Assembly: GCA_900554635.1 (NCBI GenBank)
Contig: USHY01000034.1
Span: forward strand, 1-13,469
Origin: an uncultured Clostridium sp.
GTDB lineage: Bacteria; Bacillota; Clostridia; TANB77; CAG-508
Reading direction: 5' to 3'
Length of the DNA: 13,469 nt
The translations under genes were made by a program, and so were the position numbers. Numbering within the stretch: position 1 is the first letter of the stretch; each line of letters opens with the position of its first letter. This document shows positions 1-6,681 of the stretch, in pieces. The notes under the pieces are model-generated. The model saw only the letters and a program-made list of their open reading frames with translations, made no database searches and had not been told where the DNA came from.

Positions 1-290
1 TATTAGGACCTAAAGGATTAATGCCAAACCCAAAATCTGGAACAGTTACAATGGATGTAACAAAAGCTATAAACGAAATTAAATCTGGTAAAGTTGAATA
101 TAGATTAGATAAATCTAACATAATTCACTTAGGATTTGGTAAAGTATCTTTTGGAGCAGACAAACTATTCGAAAACTATGAAACAGTTATGGATGCTATA
201 GTAAAAGCAAAACCAGCAGCAGCAAAAGGACAATACATTAAGAGTGTTGCAATTACTACAACAATGGGACCAAGTATATATGTTGGTTAA
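1..290 (+). CDS. rplA: 50S ribosomal protein L1, 3' part (5' end outside window)
   Basis: The frame is open from base 3 and enters from outside the window, so the methionine at base 21 is internal and not the start. The visible ~95 residues are the C-terminal part of L1. They begin with the hallmark LGPKGLMPNPKSGTVT, followed by the VEYRLDK and I-H-x-x-x-G-K segments, and end in the usual T-x-G-P-x-x-x-V element. L1 binds 23S rRNA at the L1 stalk, which moves deacylated tRNA out of the E site; in many bacteria it also represses its own mRNA. The L10 leader and rplJ-rplL follow directly, the standard bacterial rplK-rplA-rplJ-rplL order. Length and codon use are normal for the visible part. Confidence 0.97.
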   Translation, partial: LGPKGLMPNPKSGTVTMDVTKAINEIKSGKVEYRLDKSNIIHLGFGKVSFGADKLFENYETVMDAIVKAKPAAAKGQYIKSVAITTTMGPSIYVG

Positions 291-300
291 ATAAAATATT

Positions 301-383
301 GCCAAAGACAGTAGGCATAAAATAAGTCCTACCGAGGTAAAAAATAGAGATTTTTGAAGCTCTTGTTTTGCCTCGAGATTGGC
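301..383 (+). ncRNA. L10 leader (ribosomal protein autoregulatory RNA)
   Basis: This 5' untranslated RNA lies between rplA and rplJ. It shows the L10-leader architecture: closing helix GCCAA (301-305) with TTGGC (379-383), the conserved AAGACAGTAGG strand, GTAGG (311-315) with CCTAC (328-332), and CGAGG (333-337) with CCTCG (371-375). In the known family, the L10(L12)4 complex binds this RNA and represses rplJ-rplL, which keeps stalk protein in step with rRNA. Placement directly before rplJ supports the call. Pairings were read by eye. Confidence 0.9.
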
Positions 384-405
384 ATTTCAAGAGTTTTTAA
401 TTTTT
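360..405 (+). terminator. Attenuator-like hairpin overlapping the L10 leader
   Basis: CTCTTG (360-365) can pair with CAAGAG (388-393), with an inner GCC (370-372)/GGC (381-383) pairing, and T-rich sequence follows at 394-405. The hairpin uses bases that form the closing helices of the L10 leader, so the two folds exclude each other. This fits control by premature termination: a folded, L10-bound leader or a terminator, one at the expense of the other. The stem is short and has an internal loop, so the termination role is inferred. Confidence 0.45.
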
Positions 406-437
406 AAATATATATACAATGGAGGTGAAAAACAAAA

Positions 438-944
438 ATGGCAAGTGAAAAAATTCTTAATCAAAAGAAACAAGAAGTTGAAGAATTAGCTGAAAAAATC
501 AAAAAAGCTAAAATAGTTCTATTAACAGATTATAAAGGAATCAATGTAGCTGATGTAACAGCAGTAAGAGCAAAAGTTAGAGGAGCTCAAGCTGAATACA
601 AAGTTATTAAAAACAATATAACTAGAAGAGCTATGGAAGCTTGTGGAGTAAGCGAATTAGATAACGTATTAGAAGGAACAACAGCAGTTATTTTAGGATA
701 TGAAGATTATCTAGAACCACTAAAAGCAATATATGAATTTGCAAAAAATAACGATTTCTACAAAATTAAAGGTGGAATCATTGAAGGAAAAGTAGTTCCA
801 GTAGAAGAATTAATAGCATTAGCAAAATTACCATCAAGAGAAACATTACTTGCTGGGCTTGCTGCTGCATTACTTGGAAATATTTCAAAACTTGCAGTTG
901 CACTTAATGAAGTTGCAAAGCAAAAAGAAGCAGCAAATGCTTAA
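438..944 (+). CDS. rplJ: 50S ribosomal protein L10
   Basis: This 168-residue protein has the normal length for bacterial L10. The N-terminal rRNA-binding domain is recognisable from the run of K and E residues followed by LTDYKGINVADVTAVRAKVR and the KVIKNNITRRA segment. The C-terminal helix (about residues 135-165, LAGLAAALLGNISKLAVAL and onward) is the docking helix for L7/L12 dimers. L10 anchors the L12 stalk to 23S rRNA, where it recruits translation factors. The start is fixed by GGAGGTG at 421-427, ten bases before the ATG. It sits under the L10 leader, so autogenous control is likely. rplL follows after 63 bases, in the same transcript. Confidence 0.97.
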   Translation: MASEKILNQKKQEVEELAEKIKKAKIVLLTDYKGINVADVTAVRAKVRGAQAEYKVIKNNITRRAMEACGVSELDNVLEGTTAVILGYEDYLEPLKAIYEFAKNNDFYKIKGGIIEGKVVPVEELIALAKLPSRETLLAGLAAALLGNISKLAVALNEVAKQKEAANA

Positions 945-1007
945 GATTATTTAGGGTTGTGACCGACACAAAAAAATAAAAAAATATATTAAAGGAGAGA
1001 TTTTAAA

Positions 1008-1373
1008 ATGGCAGACATTGCAAAATTATTAGAAGAAATTGATAGCTTAACAGTTATCGAATTATCAGAATTAGTAAAAGGAATTGAAGAAAAATATGGA
1101 GTATCAGCACAAGCAGTAGCAGCACCTGCAGCAGGAGCTGGAGCAGCAGCAGCTGAAGAAAAAACATCATTCAACGTAGTATTAAAAGAAGTTGGAGCTA
1201 ACAAAATAGCAGTTATCAAAGTTGTTAGAGATGTTACAGGATTAGGATTAAAAGAAGCTAAAGACTTAGTAGATGGAGCACCAAAAACAGTTAAAGAAGG
1301 AGCTTCAAAAGATGAAGCAGAAAGCATGAAAGCAAAATTCGAAGAAGCAGGAGCAACAATCGAATTAGCTTAA
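1008..1373 (+). CDS. rplL: 50S ribosomal protein L7/L12
   Basis: At 121 residues this is a full-length L7/L12. The N-terminal dimerisation and L10-binding domain (about 1-35, KLLEEIDSLTVIELSELVKG) is followed by an alanine/glycine-rich hinge (about 36-50). The globular C-terminal domain contains EKTSFNVVLKEVGANKIAVI and the factor-binding helix GLGLKEAKDLVDGAPK. Multiple L12 copies form the ribosomal stalk and stimulate GTP hydrolysis by EF-Tu and EF-G. A GGAGAG ribosome binding site lies about ten bases before the ATG. A perfect intrinsic terminator follows at 1397-1427, so this is the last gene of the ribosomal protein transcript. Confidence 0.98.
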   Translation: MADIAKLLEEIDSLTVIELSELVKGIEEKYGVSAQAVAAPAAGAGAAAAEEKTSFNVVLKEVGANKIAVIKVVRDVTGLGLKEAKDLVDGAPKTVKEGASKDEAESMKAKFEEAGATIELA

Positions 1374-1396
1374 TTAATTCAAAAATGAATTCAAAG

Positions 1397-1427
1397 AACT
1401 TAGAGCAAAATAGCTCTAAGTTTTTTT
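1397..1427 (+). terminator. Intrinsic terminator after rplL
   Basis: AACTTAGAGC (1397-1406) and GCTCTAAGTT (1413-1422) form a perfect 10-bp stem around a six-base loop, followed by five more T residues. It separates the ribosomal protein operon from dapF. Confidence 0.93.
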
Positions 1428-1446
1428 GTATTCTTATCAAAAAATA

Positions 1447-1475
1447 TTGACAAATTGCAAATGATTTTATATAAT
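1447..1475 (+). promoter_or_regulatory. Consensus housekeeping-sigma promoter for dapF-dapL
   Basis: TTGACA (1447-1452) and TATAAT (1470-1475) are both exact consensus hexamers with an ideal 17-bp spacer. The predicted start point near 1482 falls in the left arm of the hairpin at 1478-1511. The unit should be strongly transcribed unless something acts downstream. Confidence 0.9.
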
Positions 1476-1477
1476 AA

Positions 1478-1511
1478 AAACCATGCAGAAATGATTATTT
1501 TTGCATGGTTT
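1478..1511 (+). promoter_or_regulatory. Long stem-loop at the 5' end of the dapF mRNA
   Basis: AAACCATGCAGAAAT (1478-1492) pairs with ATTTTTGCATGGTTT (1497-1511) around the four-base loop GATT, giving a 15-bp stem with one G-T pair. It lies between the promoter and the dapF ribosome binding site. The sequence after it is not a clean T run, so it is not an obvious terminator. Possible roles are mRNA stabilisation, attenuation or a binding palindrome. No riboswitch class was recognised. Confidence 0.7.
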
Positions 1512-1541
1512 ATTAATACCTAAAAGTTAGGGTGAATTTTT

Positions 1542-2384
1542 ATGATTAAGTTTACAAAAATGCAGGGGCTGGGGAATGATTATGTGTATGTTTATTGCGG
1601 TGATTGCAATGTAAGTACTAGTAGTATGTCTTCCTTGGCTCGTTTTGTTAGTGACAGGCACTTTGGTGTTGGTGGTGATGGGCTTATTTTGATTGGGGAG
1701 AGTGATGTTGCTGATTTTAAAATGAGGATTTTTAACAGTGATGGTTCTGAGGCTGAGATGTGTGGTAATGGGATTAGGTGTGTTGGTAAGTTTGTTTATG
1801 ATAAGGGGCTTACTGATAAAAGAGAAATTTCTGTTGAGACTTTGGCTGGGATAAAGAAGATTTGGTTAAATGTTGAGGATAAGGAAGTTAAGAGTGTTAG
1901 AGTTGATATGGGTGAGCCTGTTTTGGAGTGTGCCAAAATTCCGGTGAATTCAGAGGATAGGGTTATAGATATTAAGGCAGATGATAGGGAGTTTTGTGTT
2001 AGTTGTGTCTCTATGGGAAATCCTCATGGAGTGACAGTAGTTGAAGATTTGGAGAATTTTAACATTGAAAAATATGGGCCTATTTTAGAATGTGATAAGC
2101 ATTTTCCTAATAGAGCTAATATTGAGTTTGTAAGTATTTTAGACAGAAAAAATATTAAAATGCGAGTTTGGGAGAGAGGCTCTAGTGAGACTTTGGCTTG
2201 TGGAACTGGGGCTTGTGCTACAATGGTGGCATGCAATTTGAATGGATTGGTTGAGAATAAAGTAAATGTTCATTTACTTGGTGGGACTTTGGAAATTGAA
2301 TGGAATAAGGAGAATAACCATGTATATATGACAGGGTCAGCTAAAACAGTATTTGAGGGGGAATTAGATTATGATAACAATTAA
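1542..2384 (+). CDS. dapF: Diaminopimelate epimerase
   Basis: DapF interconverts LL- and meso-diaminopimelate in the cytoplasm. It is the last step before meso-DAP is used for lysine or for peptidoglycan crosslinks. The 280 residues have the two-lobed fold with both catalytic cysteines visible: Cys74 in EMCGNGIRC and Cys220 in the LACGTGACA segment. The N-terminal KMQGLGNDYV and GGDGLILI motifs are also typical. AGGGTGA about eight bases before the ATG supports the start. The 3' end overlaps dapL by 14 bases, implying translational coupling to the enzyme that supplies its substrate. The 5' two thirds use G- and T-ending codons (TTG, GGG, GAG, AGG, GTT) far more than neighbouring genes. Confidence 0.96.
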   Translation: MIKFTKMQGLGNDYVYVYCGDCNVSTSSMSSLARFVSDRHFGVGGDGLILIGESDVADFKMRIFNSDGSEAEMCGNGIRCVGKFVYDKGLTDKREISVETLAGIKKIWLNVEDKEVKSVRVDMGEPVLECAKIPVNSEDRVIDIKADDREFCVSCVSMGNPHGVTVVEDLENFNIEKYGPILECDKHFPNRANIEFVSILDRKNIKMRVWERGSSETLACGTGACATMVACNLNGLVENKVNVHLLGGTLEIEWNKENNHVYMTGSAKTVFEGELDYDNN

Positions 2385-3606
2385 TGAAAATTTTTTGAAA
2401 TTACAAGATAGCTATTTGTTTGTCACAATAGCACAAAAAGTTAAAGACTATCAGGCAAAACATCCTGAAAAAGAAATTATTAAACTTGGAATTGGAGATG
2501 TAACAAGGCCGATTCCAAAAAAGGTTGCAGAAGCCATGAAAAATGCAGTAGATGAAATGCTTGATACAAAAACATTTAGGGGATATGGACCAGAGGTTGG
2601 ATATGATTTTTTGAAAGAAAAAATTATAGAGAATGATTATAAAAAAAGAGGAATAAATTTTGAAAATTATGAGGTTTTTGTTTCTGATGGAATAGGTACA
2701 GACATAGGAAATGTTGTAGATGTTTTTGATGTTCAAAATACAGTTGCAATTACAGACCCAGTGTATCCAGCATATTTAGACACAAATGTTATGTCTGGAA
2801 GAAGTGGAATATTTGAAAACGAAAAATATGAAGGAATAATTTATGTTCCAGTATCTTCTGAAAATAATTTTATACCTGAATTACCTGAAAAATCAGTAGA
2901 TATGATATATCTATGCTTTCCTAACAATCCAACAGGAACAGTAATTTCAAAAGAAGAACTAAAAAAATGGGTTGATTATGCAAGAAAAAATAAATCTGTT
3001 ATTTTATATGATGCTGCTTATGAGGCTTATATTCAAGATGAAAAAATTCCACACAGTATATATGAAATAGAAGGTGCAAAAGAAGTTGCAATAGAGTTTA
3101 AGAGCTATTCAAAATCAGCAGGATTTACTGGAATAAGATGTGGTTATACAGTTGTTCCAAAAGAACTTATGGGATATACAAAAACAGGTGAAAAGGTAGC
3201 AATAAACAAGCTATGGAATAGAAGACAAAGTACAAAATCAAATGGAGTATCTTACATAACACAAAGAGGTGCAGAAGCAGTTTACACAAAAGAGGCACAG
3301 GAAGAAATTGCAGAAAACGTAGCATATTATATGGAAAATTGCAAAACAATAAAACAAGGATTAGATGATATTGGATTTGAAACTTATGGAGGAGAAAATG
3401 CTCCTTATGTATGGCTTAAAATTCCAGAAGAAAAAAAATCTTGGGAGTTTTTTGATGAGCTTCTTGAAAATGTTGGGGTAGTAGGGACTCCTGGAGTTGG
3501 CTTTGGACCAAGCGGAGAAGGATATTTTAGATTAACAGGATTTGGAACAAAAGAAAATACTCAAAAAGCAGTTCAAAGAATTAAAAAATATTATGAAAAC
3601 ATTTAG
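2371..3606 (+). CDS. dapL: LL-diaminopimelate aminotransferase
   Basis: DapL is a PLP enzyme that converts tetrahydrodipicolinate directly to LL-diaminopimelate with glutamate as amino donor, bypassing the succinylase and acetylase branches. The 411 residues match the family length. Visible features are the start INENFLKLQDSYLF, IGDVTRPIP near residue 41, PNNPTGT (184-190), the PLP-ring Asp in YDAAYEAY (D214), and the Schiff-base lysine K248 in SYSKSAGFTGIRCGY. A family Arg lies near the C-terminus (FRLTGFG). GAGGGGG about ten bases upstream fits an ATG at 2371, inside the end of dapF. With DapF next door, this is a compact two-gene route to meso-DAP. No clear terminator follows. Confidence 0.95.
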   Translation: MITINENFLKLQDSYLFVTIAQKVKDYQAKHPEKEIIKLGIGDVTRPIPKKVAEAMKNAVDEMLDTKTFRGYGPEVGYDFLKEKIIENDYKKRGINFENYEVFVSDGIGTDIGNVVDVFDVQNTVAITDPVYPAYLDTNVMSGRSGIFENEKYEGIIYVPVSSENNFIPELPEKSVDMIYLCFPNNPTGTVISKEELKKWVDYARKNKSVILYDAAYEAYIQDEKIPHSIYEIEGAKEVAIEFKSYSKSAGFTGIRCGYTVVPKELMGYTKTGEKVAINKLWNRRQSTKSNGVSYITQRGAEAVYTKEAQEEIAENVAYYMENCKTIKQGLDDIGFETYGGENAPYVWLKIPEEKKSWEFFDELLENVGVVGTPGVGFGPSGEGYFRLTGFGTKENTQKAVQRIKKYYENI

Positions 3607-3613
3607 ATTTTCC

Positions 3614-3642
3614 TTTATATCAATTAGATTTTGTGATATAAT
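3614..3642 (+). promoter_or_regulatory. Extended -10 promoter before corA
   Basis: TGATATAAT provides an exact TATAAT (3637-3642) preceded by the TG of an extended -10. TTTATA (3614-3619) at 17 bp is a weak -35. It lies between dapL and corA and would start the corA-ABC-F unit about 45 bases before the corA start. Confidence 0.65.
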
Positions 3643-3694
3643 TAATAGTGGCGTATAAAAATTTAATCAAAAATTTGAAAGAGGAGGGGTTACA

Positions 3695-4636
3695 ATGCTT
3701 AAAATTTATAATACAAATTTAAGAACTAATAAGTTAGAAGAAGTTGAAGAAATTAAAAAAGGAGTTTGGATAAACTTAGTGAACCCGTCCGAGTCGGAAA
3801 TAAAGAGAGTATGTACAGAGGTTAATATTGAAGAAGACTTTATTAGATACCCTTTGGACTATGAGGAGCAAGCCAGAATAGATACAGAGGATGATAGAAT
3901 ATTATTTGTTATAGATGTACCAATTATTGAAGATATACAAGATGATACAACATATACTACAATGCCACTTGGTGTAGTAATTGTAAGAGATGACTTTTTT
4001 ATAACAGTTTCTCTAAAGAAAAATAAAATAATTGATGCTTTTGAAAAGGGAAAAATAAAAAGTTTTTATACATATAAGAAAACAAGATTTTTATTGCAGA
4101 TATTATACTTAAACTCTGCATGTTACTTAGATAATCTAAAAAAAATTAATAAAGAACAAGAGGCAACTGTATTTTTACTACAACAAAGTATGAAAAATAG
4201 AGATTTAATACAATTATTAAACTTACAAAACAGCTTGATATATATTACAACTTCATTAAAATCAAATGAAATTGTAATGGAGAAAACTTTAAGAGGAAAA
4301 GTTTTAAAAATGTATGAAGAGGATGAAGATATACTTGAAGATGCCATTATAGAAAACAGGCAGGCTATAGAAATGAGTAAAACATATAGTGATATTTTAA
4401 CAAGTACAATGGATGCGTATTCATCAATAATTTCAAATAACTTAAATGGTGTTATGAAATTTCTTACATCACTTACAATACTAATATCAGTACCAACATT
4501 GATAGCAAGTATATGGGGAATGAATGTTGAATTGCCATTTGAAAAAACACCTTATGGATTTGTAATATTATTGTTAATTTCACTGCTTGTTGCAGTAGGA
4601 GCTTATGTATGGCTTAAAAGAAAAGACATGATTTAA
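3695..4636 (+). CDS. corA: CorA family divalent cation (Mg2+/Co2+) transporter
   Basis: This is a 313-residue CorA-type channel. The N-terminal ~245 residues form the cytoplasmic alpha/beta sensor domain and long helix. The C-terminus carries two membrane spans (about 250-272 and 284-305). The diagnostic GMN filter motif (G275-M276-N277) closes the first span, followed by the acidic periplasmic loop VELPFEKTPYG and a basic tail (LKRKDMI). CorA proteins are pentamers that pass Mg2+ (and Co2+ or Ni2+) down the membrane potential and are gated by cytoplasmic Mg2+. The GAGGAGGGG ribosome binding site supports the ATG. The ABC-F gene begins 11 bases downstream in the same transcript. Substrate choice cannot be read from sequence. 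Confidence 0.93.
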   Translation: MLKIYNTNLRTNKLEEVEEIKKGVWINLVNPSESEIKRVCTEVNIEEDFIRYPLDYEEQARIDTEDDRILFVIDVPIIEDIQDDTTYTTMPLGVVIVRDDFFITVSLKKNKIIDAFEKGKIKSFYTYKKTRFLLQILYLNSACYLDNLKKINKEQEATVFLLQQSMKNRDLIQLLNLQNSLIYITTSLKSNEIVMEKTLRGKVLKMYEEDEDILEDAIIENRQAIEMSKTYSDILTSTMDAYSSIISNNLNGVMKFLTSLTILISVPTLIASIWGMNVELPFEKTPYGFVILLLISLLVAVGAYVWLKRKDMI

Positions 4637-4647
4637 GGAGAGAAAAA

Positions 4648-6240
4648 ATGATTAATGCAATAGGTGTAACCGTTAGATTTGGAAAAAGAGTTTTGTTTGA
4701 AGATGTAAATATTAAATTCACTAAAGGAAATTGCTATGGATTAATAGGAGCAAATGGTGCAGGAAAATCCACATTCTTAAAAGTTCTATCTGGTGAGTTA
4801 GAACCAAGTAAGGGTGAGATTGCTGTTGAGAAAGGGGCTAGGTTGTCTGTTTTGAAGCAGGATCACTTTGCTTATGAGGATTATACTGTTTTGGAAACTG
4901 TTATAATGGGGAACAAAAAATTGTATGATATTATGAAGGAAAAGGAAGCTTTGTATGCTAAGCCAGATTTTAATGAACAGGATGGCTTAAGGGCTGCAAA
5001 ATTAGAAGAACAGTTTGGTAATATGGATGGCTGGAATGCTGAGTCTGATAGTGCAATTTTATTAAATAATTTGGGAATTCCTGCTGTAAACCATTATAAA
5101 TTAATGAAAGAATTAGAGCCAAAAGATAAGGTTAAAGTTCTTTTAGCACAAAGTTTATTTGGAAATCCTGATGTATTATTGCTAGATGAGCCTACAAACG
5201 ACTTGGATTTAAAAAGTATAGAATGGTTACAGGAATTTTTAATTAATTTTGAAAATACAGTAATTGTAGTATCACATGATAGATATTTTTTAAACAAAGT
5301 TTGTACACATATTGCAGATGTTGACTTTGGAAAAATAAAAATATATCCAGGAAACTATGATTTCTGGTATGAATCAAGTCAGCTTGCTTTAAAACAGGCA
5401 AAAGAACAAAATAAGAAAAAAGAAGAAAAGATTAAGGAATTGCAAGAATTTATTGCAAGATTTAGCGCAAATGCTTCAAAATCAAAACAAGCCACCTCAA
5501 GAAAAAAATCATTGGAGAAAATAGAATTAGAGGAAATAAAAGCTTCAAACAGAAAATATCCATACATAGATTTTAAACCAGAAAGATTACCAGGAAATGA
5601 GATTTTGAAAGTTAAAAACATTTCAAAAACAATTAATGGAGAAAAAATATTAGATAATATTTCATTTAATGTAAGACCAGGGAATAAAATTGCTATAGTA
5701 TCTGATAATGAATTAAGAACAACAGTATTATTCCAAATTATTTCAGGCGAACTTGAACCAGATGAAGGAGAAATAGAATGGGGCCAAACTATAACAAACG
5801 CATATTTTCCGAAAGATAATGGATATTTATTTGAGAATAAAGAAACATTAGTAGATTGGCTAAGAAAGTATTCAAAAGATCCCGATGAAACATATATTAG
5901 AGGATTTTTAGGAAGAATGCTTTTCTCAGGTGATGAAGCTCTAAAAACAGTAGATGTTTTGTCTGGTGGAGAAAAAGTAAGATGCGTTCTTGCAAAAATA
6001 ATGCTATCAGGTGCAAATTTATTAATGTTTGATGAACCAACAAACCACTTAGATATGGAAGCAATAACAGCATTAAATGAAGGACTAAAAAAATTCCAAG
6101 GAAATTTAATTTTTACTTCACACGATCACCAATTAACACAAACAGTTGCAAATAGAATAATTGAACTTGGACCAGATAAAAAATTTGATAAAGACATGAC
6201 TTATGATGAATATTTAGAAAAAAGAAGCGCCATCCAATAG
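4648..6240 (+). CDS. ykpA: ABC-F family ATPase, YkpA/YbiT type
   Basis: This 530-residue soluble protein has two ABC domains and no membrane span, as in ABC-F translation factors that bind the ribosomal E site. Domain 1 has an intact Walker A (GANGAGKST, near 35-43) and Walker B (VLLLDEPTNDLD). The charged linker (about 250-300) contains the RFSANASKSKQATSRKKSLEK stretch typical of this subgroup. Domain 2 has an intact signature (LSGGEKVRC) and Walker B (DEPTNHLD). Domain 1's signature is degenerate (ELEPKDKVKV) and domain 2's Walker A lacks the lysine (SDNELRTTVLF), so only one of the two composite ATP sites looks catalytic. From memory the YkpA relatives share this. GGAGAG precedes the ATG. 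The terminator stem begins inside the last codons. Confidence 0.92.
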   Translation: MINAIGVTVRFGKRVLFEDVNIKFTKGNCYGLIGANGAGKSTFLKVLSGELEPSKGEIAVEKGARLSVLKQDHFAYEDYTVLETVIMGNKKLYDIMKEKEALYAKPDFNEQDGLRAAKLEEQFGNMDGWNAESDSAILLNNLGIPAVNHYKLMKELEPKDKVKVLLAQSLFGNPDVLLLDEPTNDLDLKSIEWLQEFLINFENTVIVVSHDRYFLNKVCTHIADVDFGKIKIYPGNYDFWYESSQLALKQAKEQNKKKEEKIKELQEFIARFSANASKSKQATSRKKSLEKIELEEIKASNRKYPYIDFKPERLPGNEILKVKNISKTINGEKILDNISFNVRPGNKIAIVSDNELRTTVLFQIISGELEPDEGEIEWGQTITNAYFPKDNGYLFENKETLVDWLRKYSKDPDETYIRGFLGRMLFSGDEALKTVDVLSGGEKVRCVLAKIMLSGANLLMFDEPTNHLDMEAITALNEGLKKFQGNLIFTSHDHQLTQTVANRIIELGPDKKFDKDMTYDEYLEKRSAIQ

Positions 6241-6252
6241 GATAGCGCTTTT
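6225..6252. terminator. Shared bidirectional terminator between the ABC-F gene and the zinc-ribbon gene
   Basis: AAGCGC (6225-6230) pairs with GCGCTT (6245-6250) and ATCC (6232-6235) with GGAT (6240-6243), around the loop AATA, with one C-A mismatch. On the plus strand only a short T run follows. On the minus strand the stem is followed by a longer T run (complement of 6218-6224), so it may work better for the minus-strand gene. The left arm lies in the last codons of the ABC-F gene. Confidence 0.8.
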
Positions 6253-6255
6253 CCC

Positions 6256-6489
6256 TTATTCGTGATGGGTCATAATTCCACAACCAAGTTTTCTAATGTA
6301 GGGTTTGAACAGGCTAGGAATATCGGCTTCGGTAATTTCGATTTTGCCACCGCAGATGGGACATTCGATGTAGTACTGATCCTCACTGTTGCAGAGAACG
6401 CAATGGATATCAGAAGGGCGATCTGCTCTAAGCAGGACTTTGCAATTAGGGCATGTTACCGATACTTTAGGTCCAGAATGAATTGTCAT
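6256..6489 (-). CDS. Small cysteine-rich zinc-ribbon protein, function unknown
   Basis: The gene encodes 77 residues with three CxxC knuckles: CPNC (13-16), CVLC (30-33) and CPIC (43-46), plus Cys70 and a histidine pair near the end. The first two pairs fit one zinc ribbon; the third pair could form a second site with Cys70 or the histidines. There is no signal peptide or membrane span, and the family was not recognised. The ATG at 6489 is preferred over the in-frame GTG twelve bases upstream because GGTGGAG (6496-6502) is correctly spaced for the ATG. It is the only minus-strand gene seen. By my count it is about 43% GC, well above its neighbours, which hints at transfer or strong amino-acid constraint. 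The overlapping plus-strand frame lacks domain-like character. Confidence 0.78.
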   Translation of the reverse strand: MTIHSGPKVSVTCPNCKVLLRADRPSDIHCVLCNSEDQYYIECPICGGKIEITEADIPSLFKPYIRKLGCGIMTHHE

Positions 6490-6495
6490 AACAAT

Positions 6496-6502
6496 CTCCA
6501 CC
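6496..6502 (-). promoter_or_regulatory. Ribosome binding site fixing the zinc-ribbon start
   Basis: Read on the minus strand this is GGTGGAG, six bases before the ATG at 6489. An in-frame GTG lies within the motif (6499-6501), so translation should begin at the ATG and not there. Confidence 0.75.
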
Positions 6503-6522
6503 CATTTAAGGGAGTAATAAAG

Positions 6523-6551
6523 TATTTAGCCAAAGGCTAAACCTATATCAA
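6523..6551 (-). promoter_or_regulatory. Putative minus-strand promoter for the zinc-ribbon gene
   Basis: On the minus strand, TTGATA (6546-6551) is followed after 17 bp by TAAATA (6523-6528), a poor -10 match. Its position 34 bases before the start codon is suitable. A perfect 7-bp dyad (6525-6541) occupies the spacer and most of the -10. Confidence 0.35.
6525..6541. repeat. Perfect 7-bp inverted repeat, possible operator
   Basis: TTTAGCC (6525-6531) and GGCTAAA (6535-6541) are separated by AAA. The dyad lies in the upstream region of the zinc-ribbon gene, overlapping its putative promoter. It could bind a small dimeric repressor or form a hairpin in RNA. Confidence 0.55.
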
Positions 6552-6624
6552 TTTTAACATAATTAACATAAAAATGCAAATTCATCAAATTTTGTAGAAA
6601 AATAAAAAAAATTTAAGAAATGCC

Positions 6625-6653
6625 TTGACTATTTTTTTAGTATTTGATATTAT
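6625..6653 (+). promoter_or_regulatory. Promoter of the lipoprotein gene
   Basis: TTGACT (6625-6630) and TATTAT (6648-6653) are separated by 17 bp, each one mismatch from consensus. The predicted start point lies about 20 bases before the TTG start codon. Confidence 0.85.
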
Positions 6654-6681
6654 GAGAACATAAAAGATGGGGGTGATATAA

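Noticed and set aside
989..1327. Minus-strand open frame across rplL
   Set aside because: Serine- and alanine-rich translation of the reverse complement of a conserved ribosomal protein gene; no ribosome binding site.
1478..1511. Lysine riboswitch before dapF
   Set aside because: Only about 60 bases separate the transcription start from the start codon and there is a single hairpin; the lysine riboswitch is far larger with five helices.
6262..6540. Plus-strand coding frame of 92 residues opposite the zinc-ribbon gene
   Set aside because: It lacks a good ribosome binding site and domain-like composition. The minus strand has three CxxC motifs, a well-placed GGTGGAG and a terminator.
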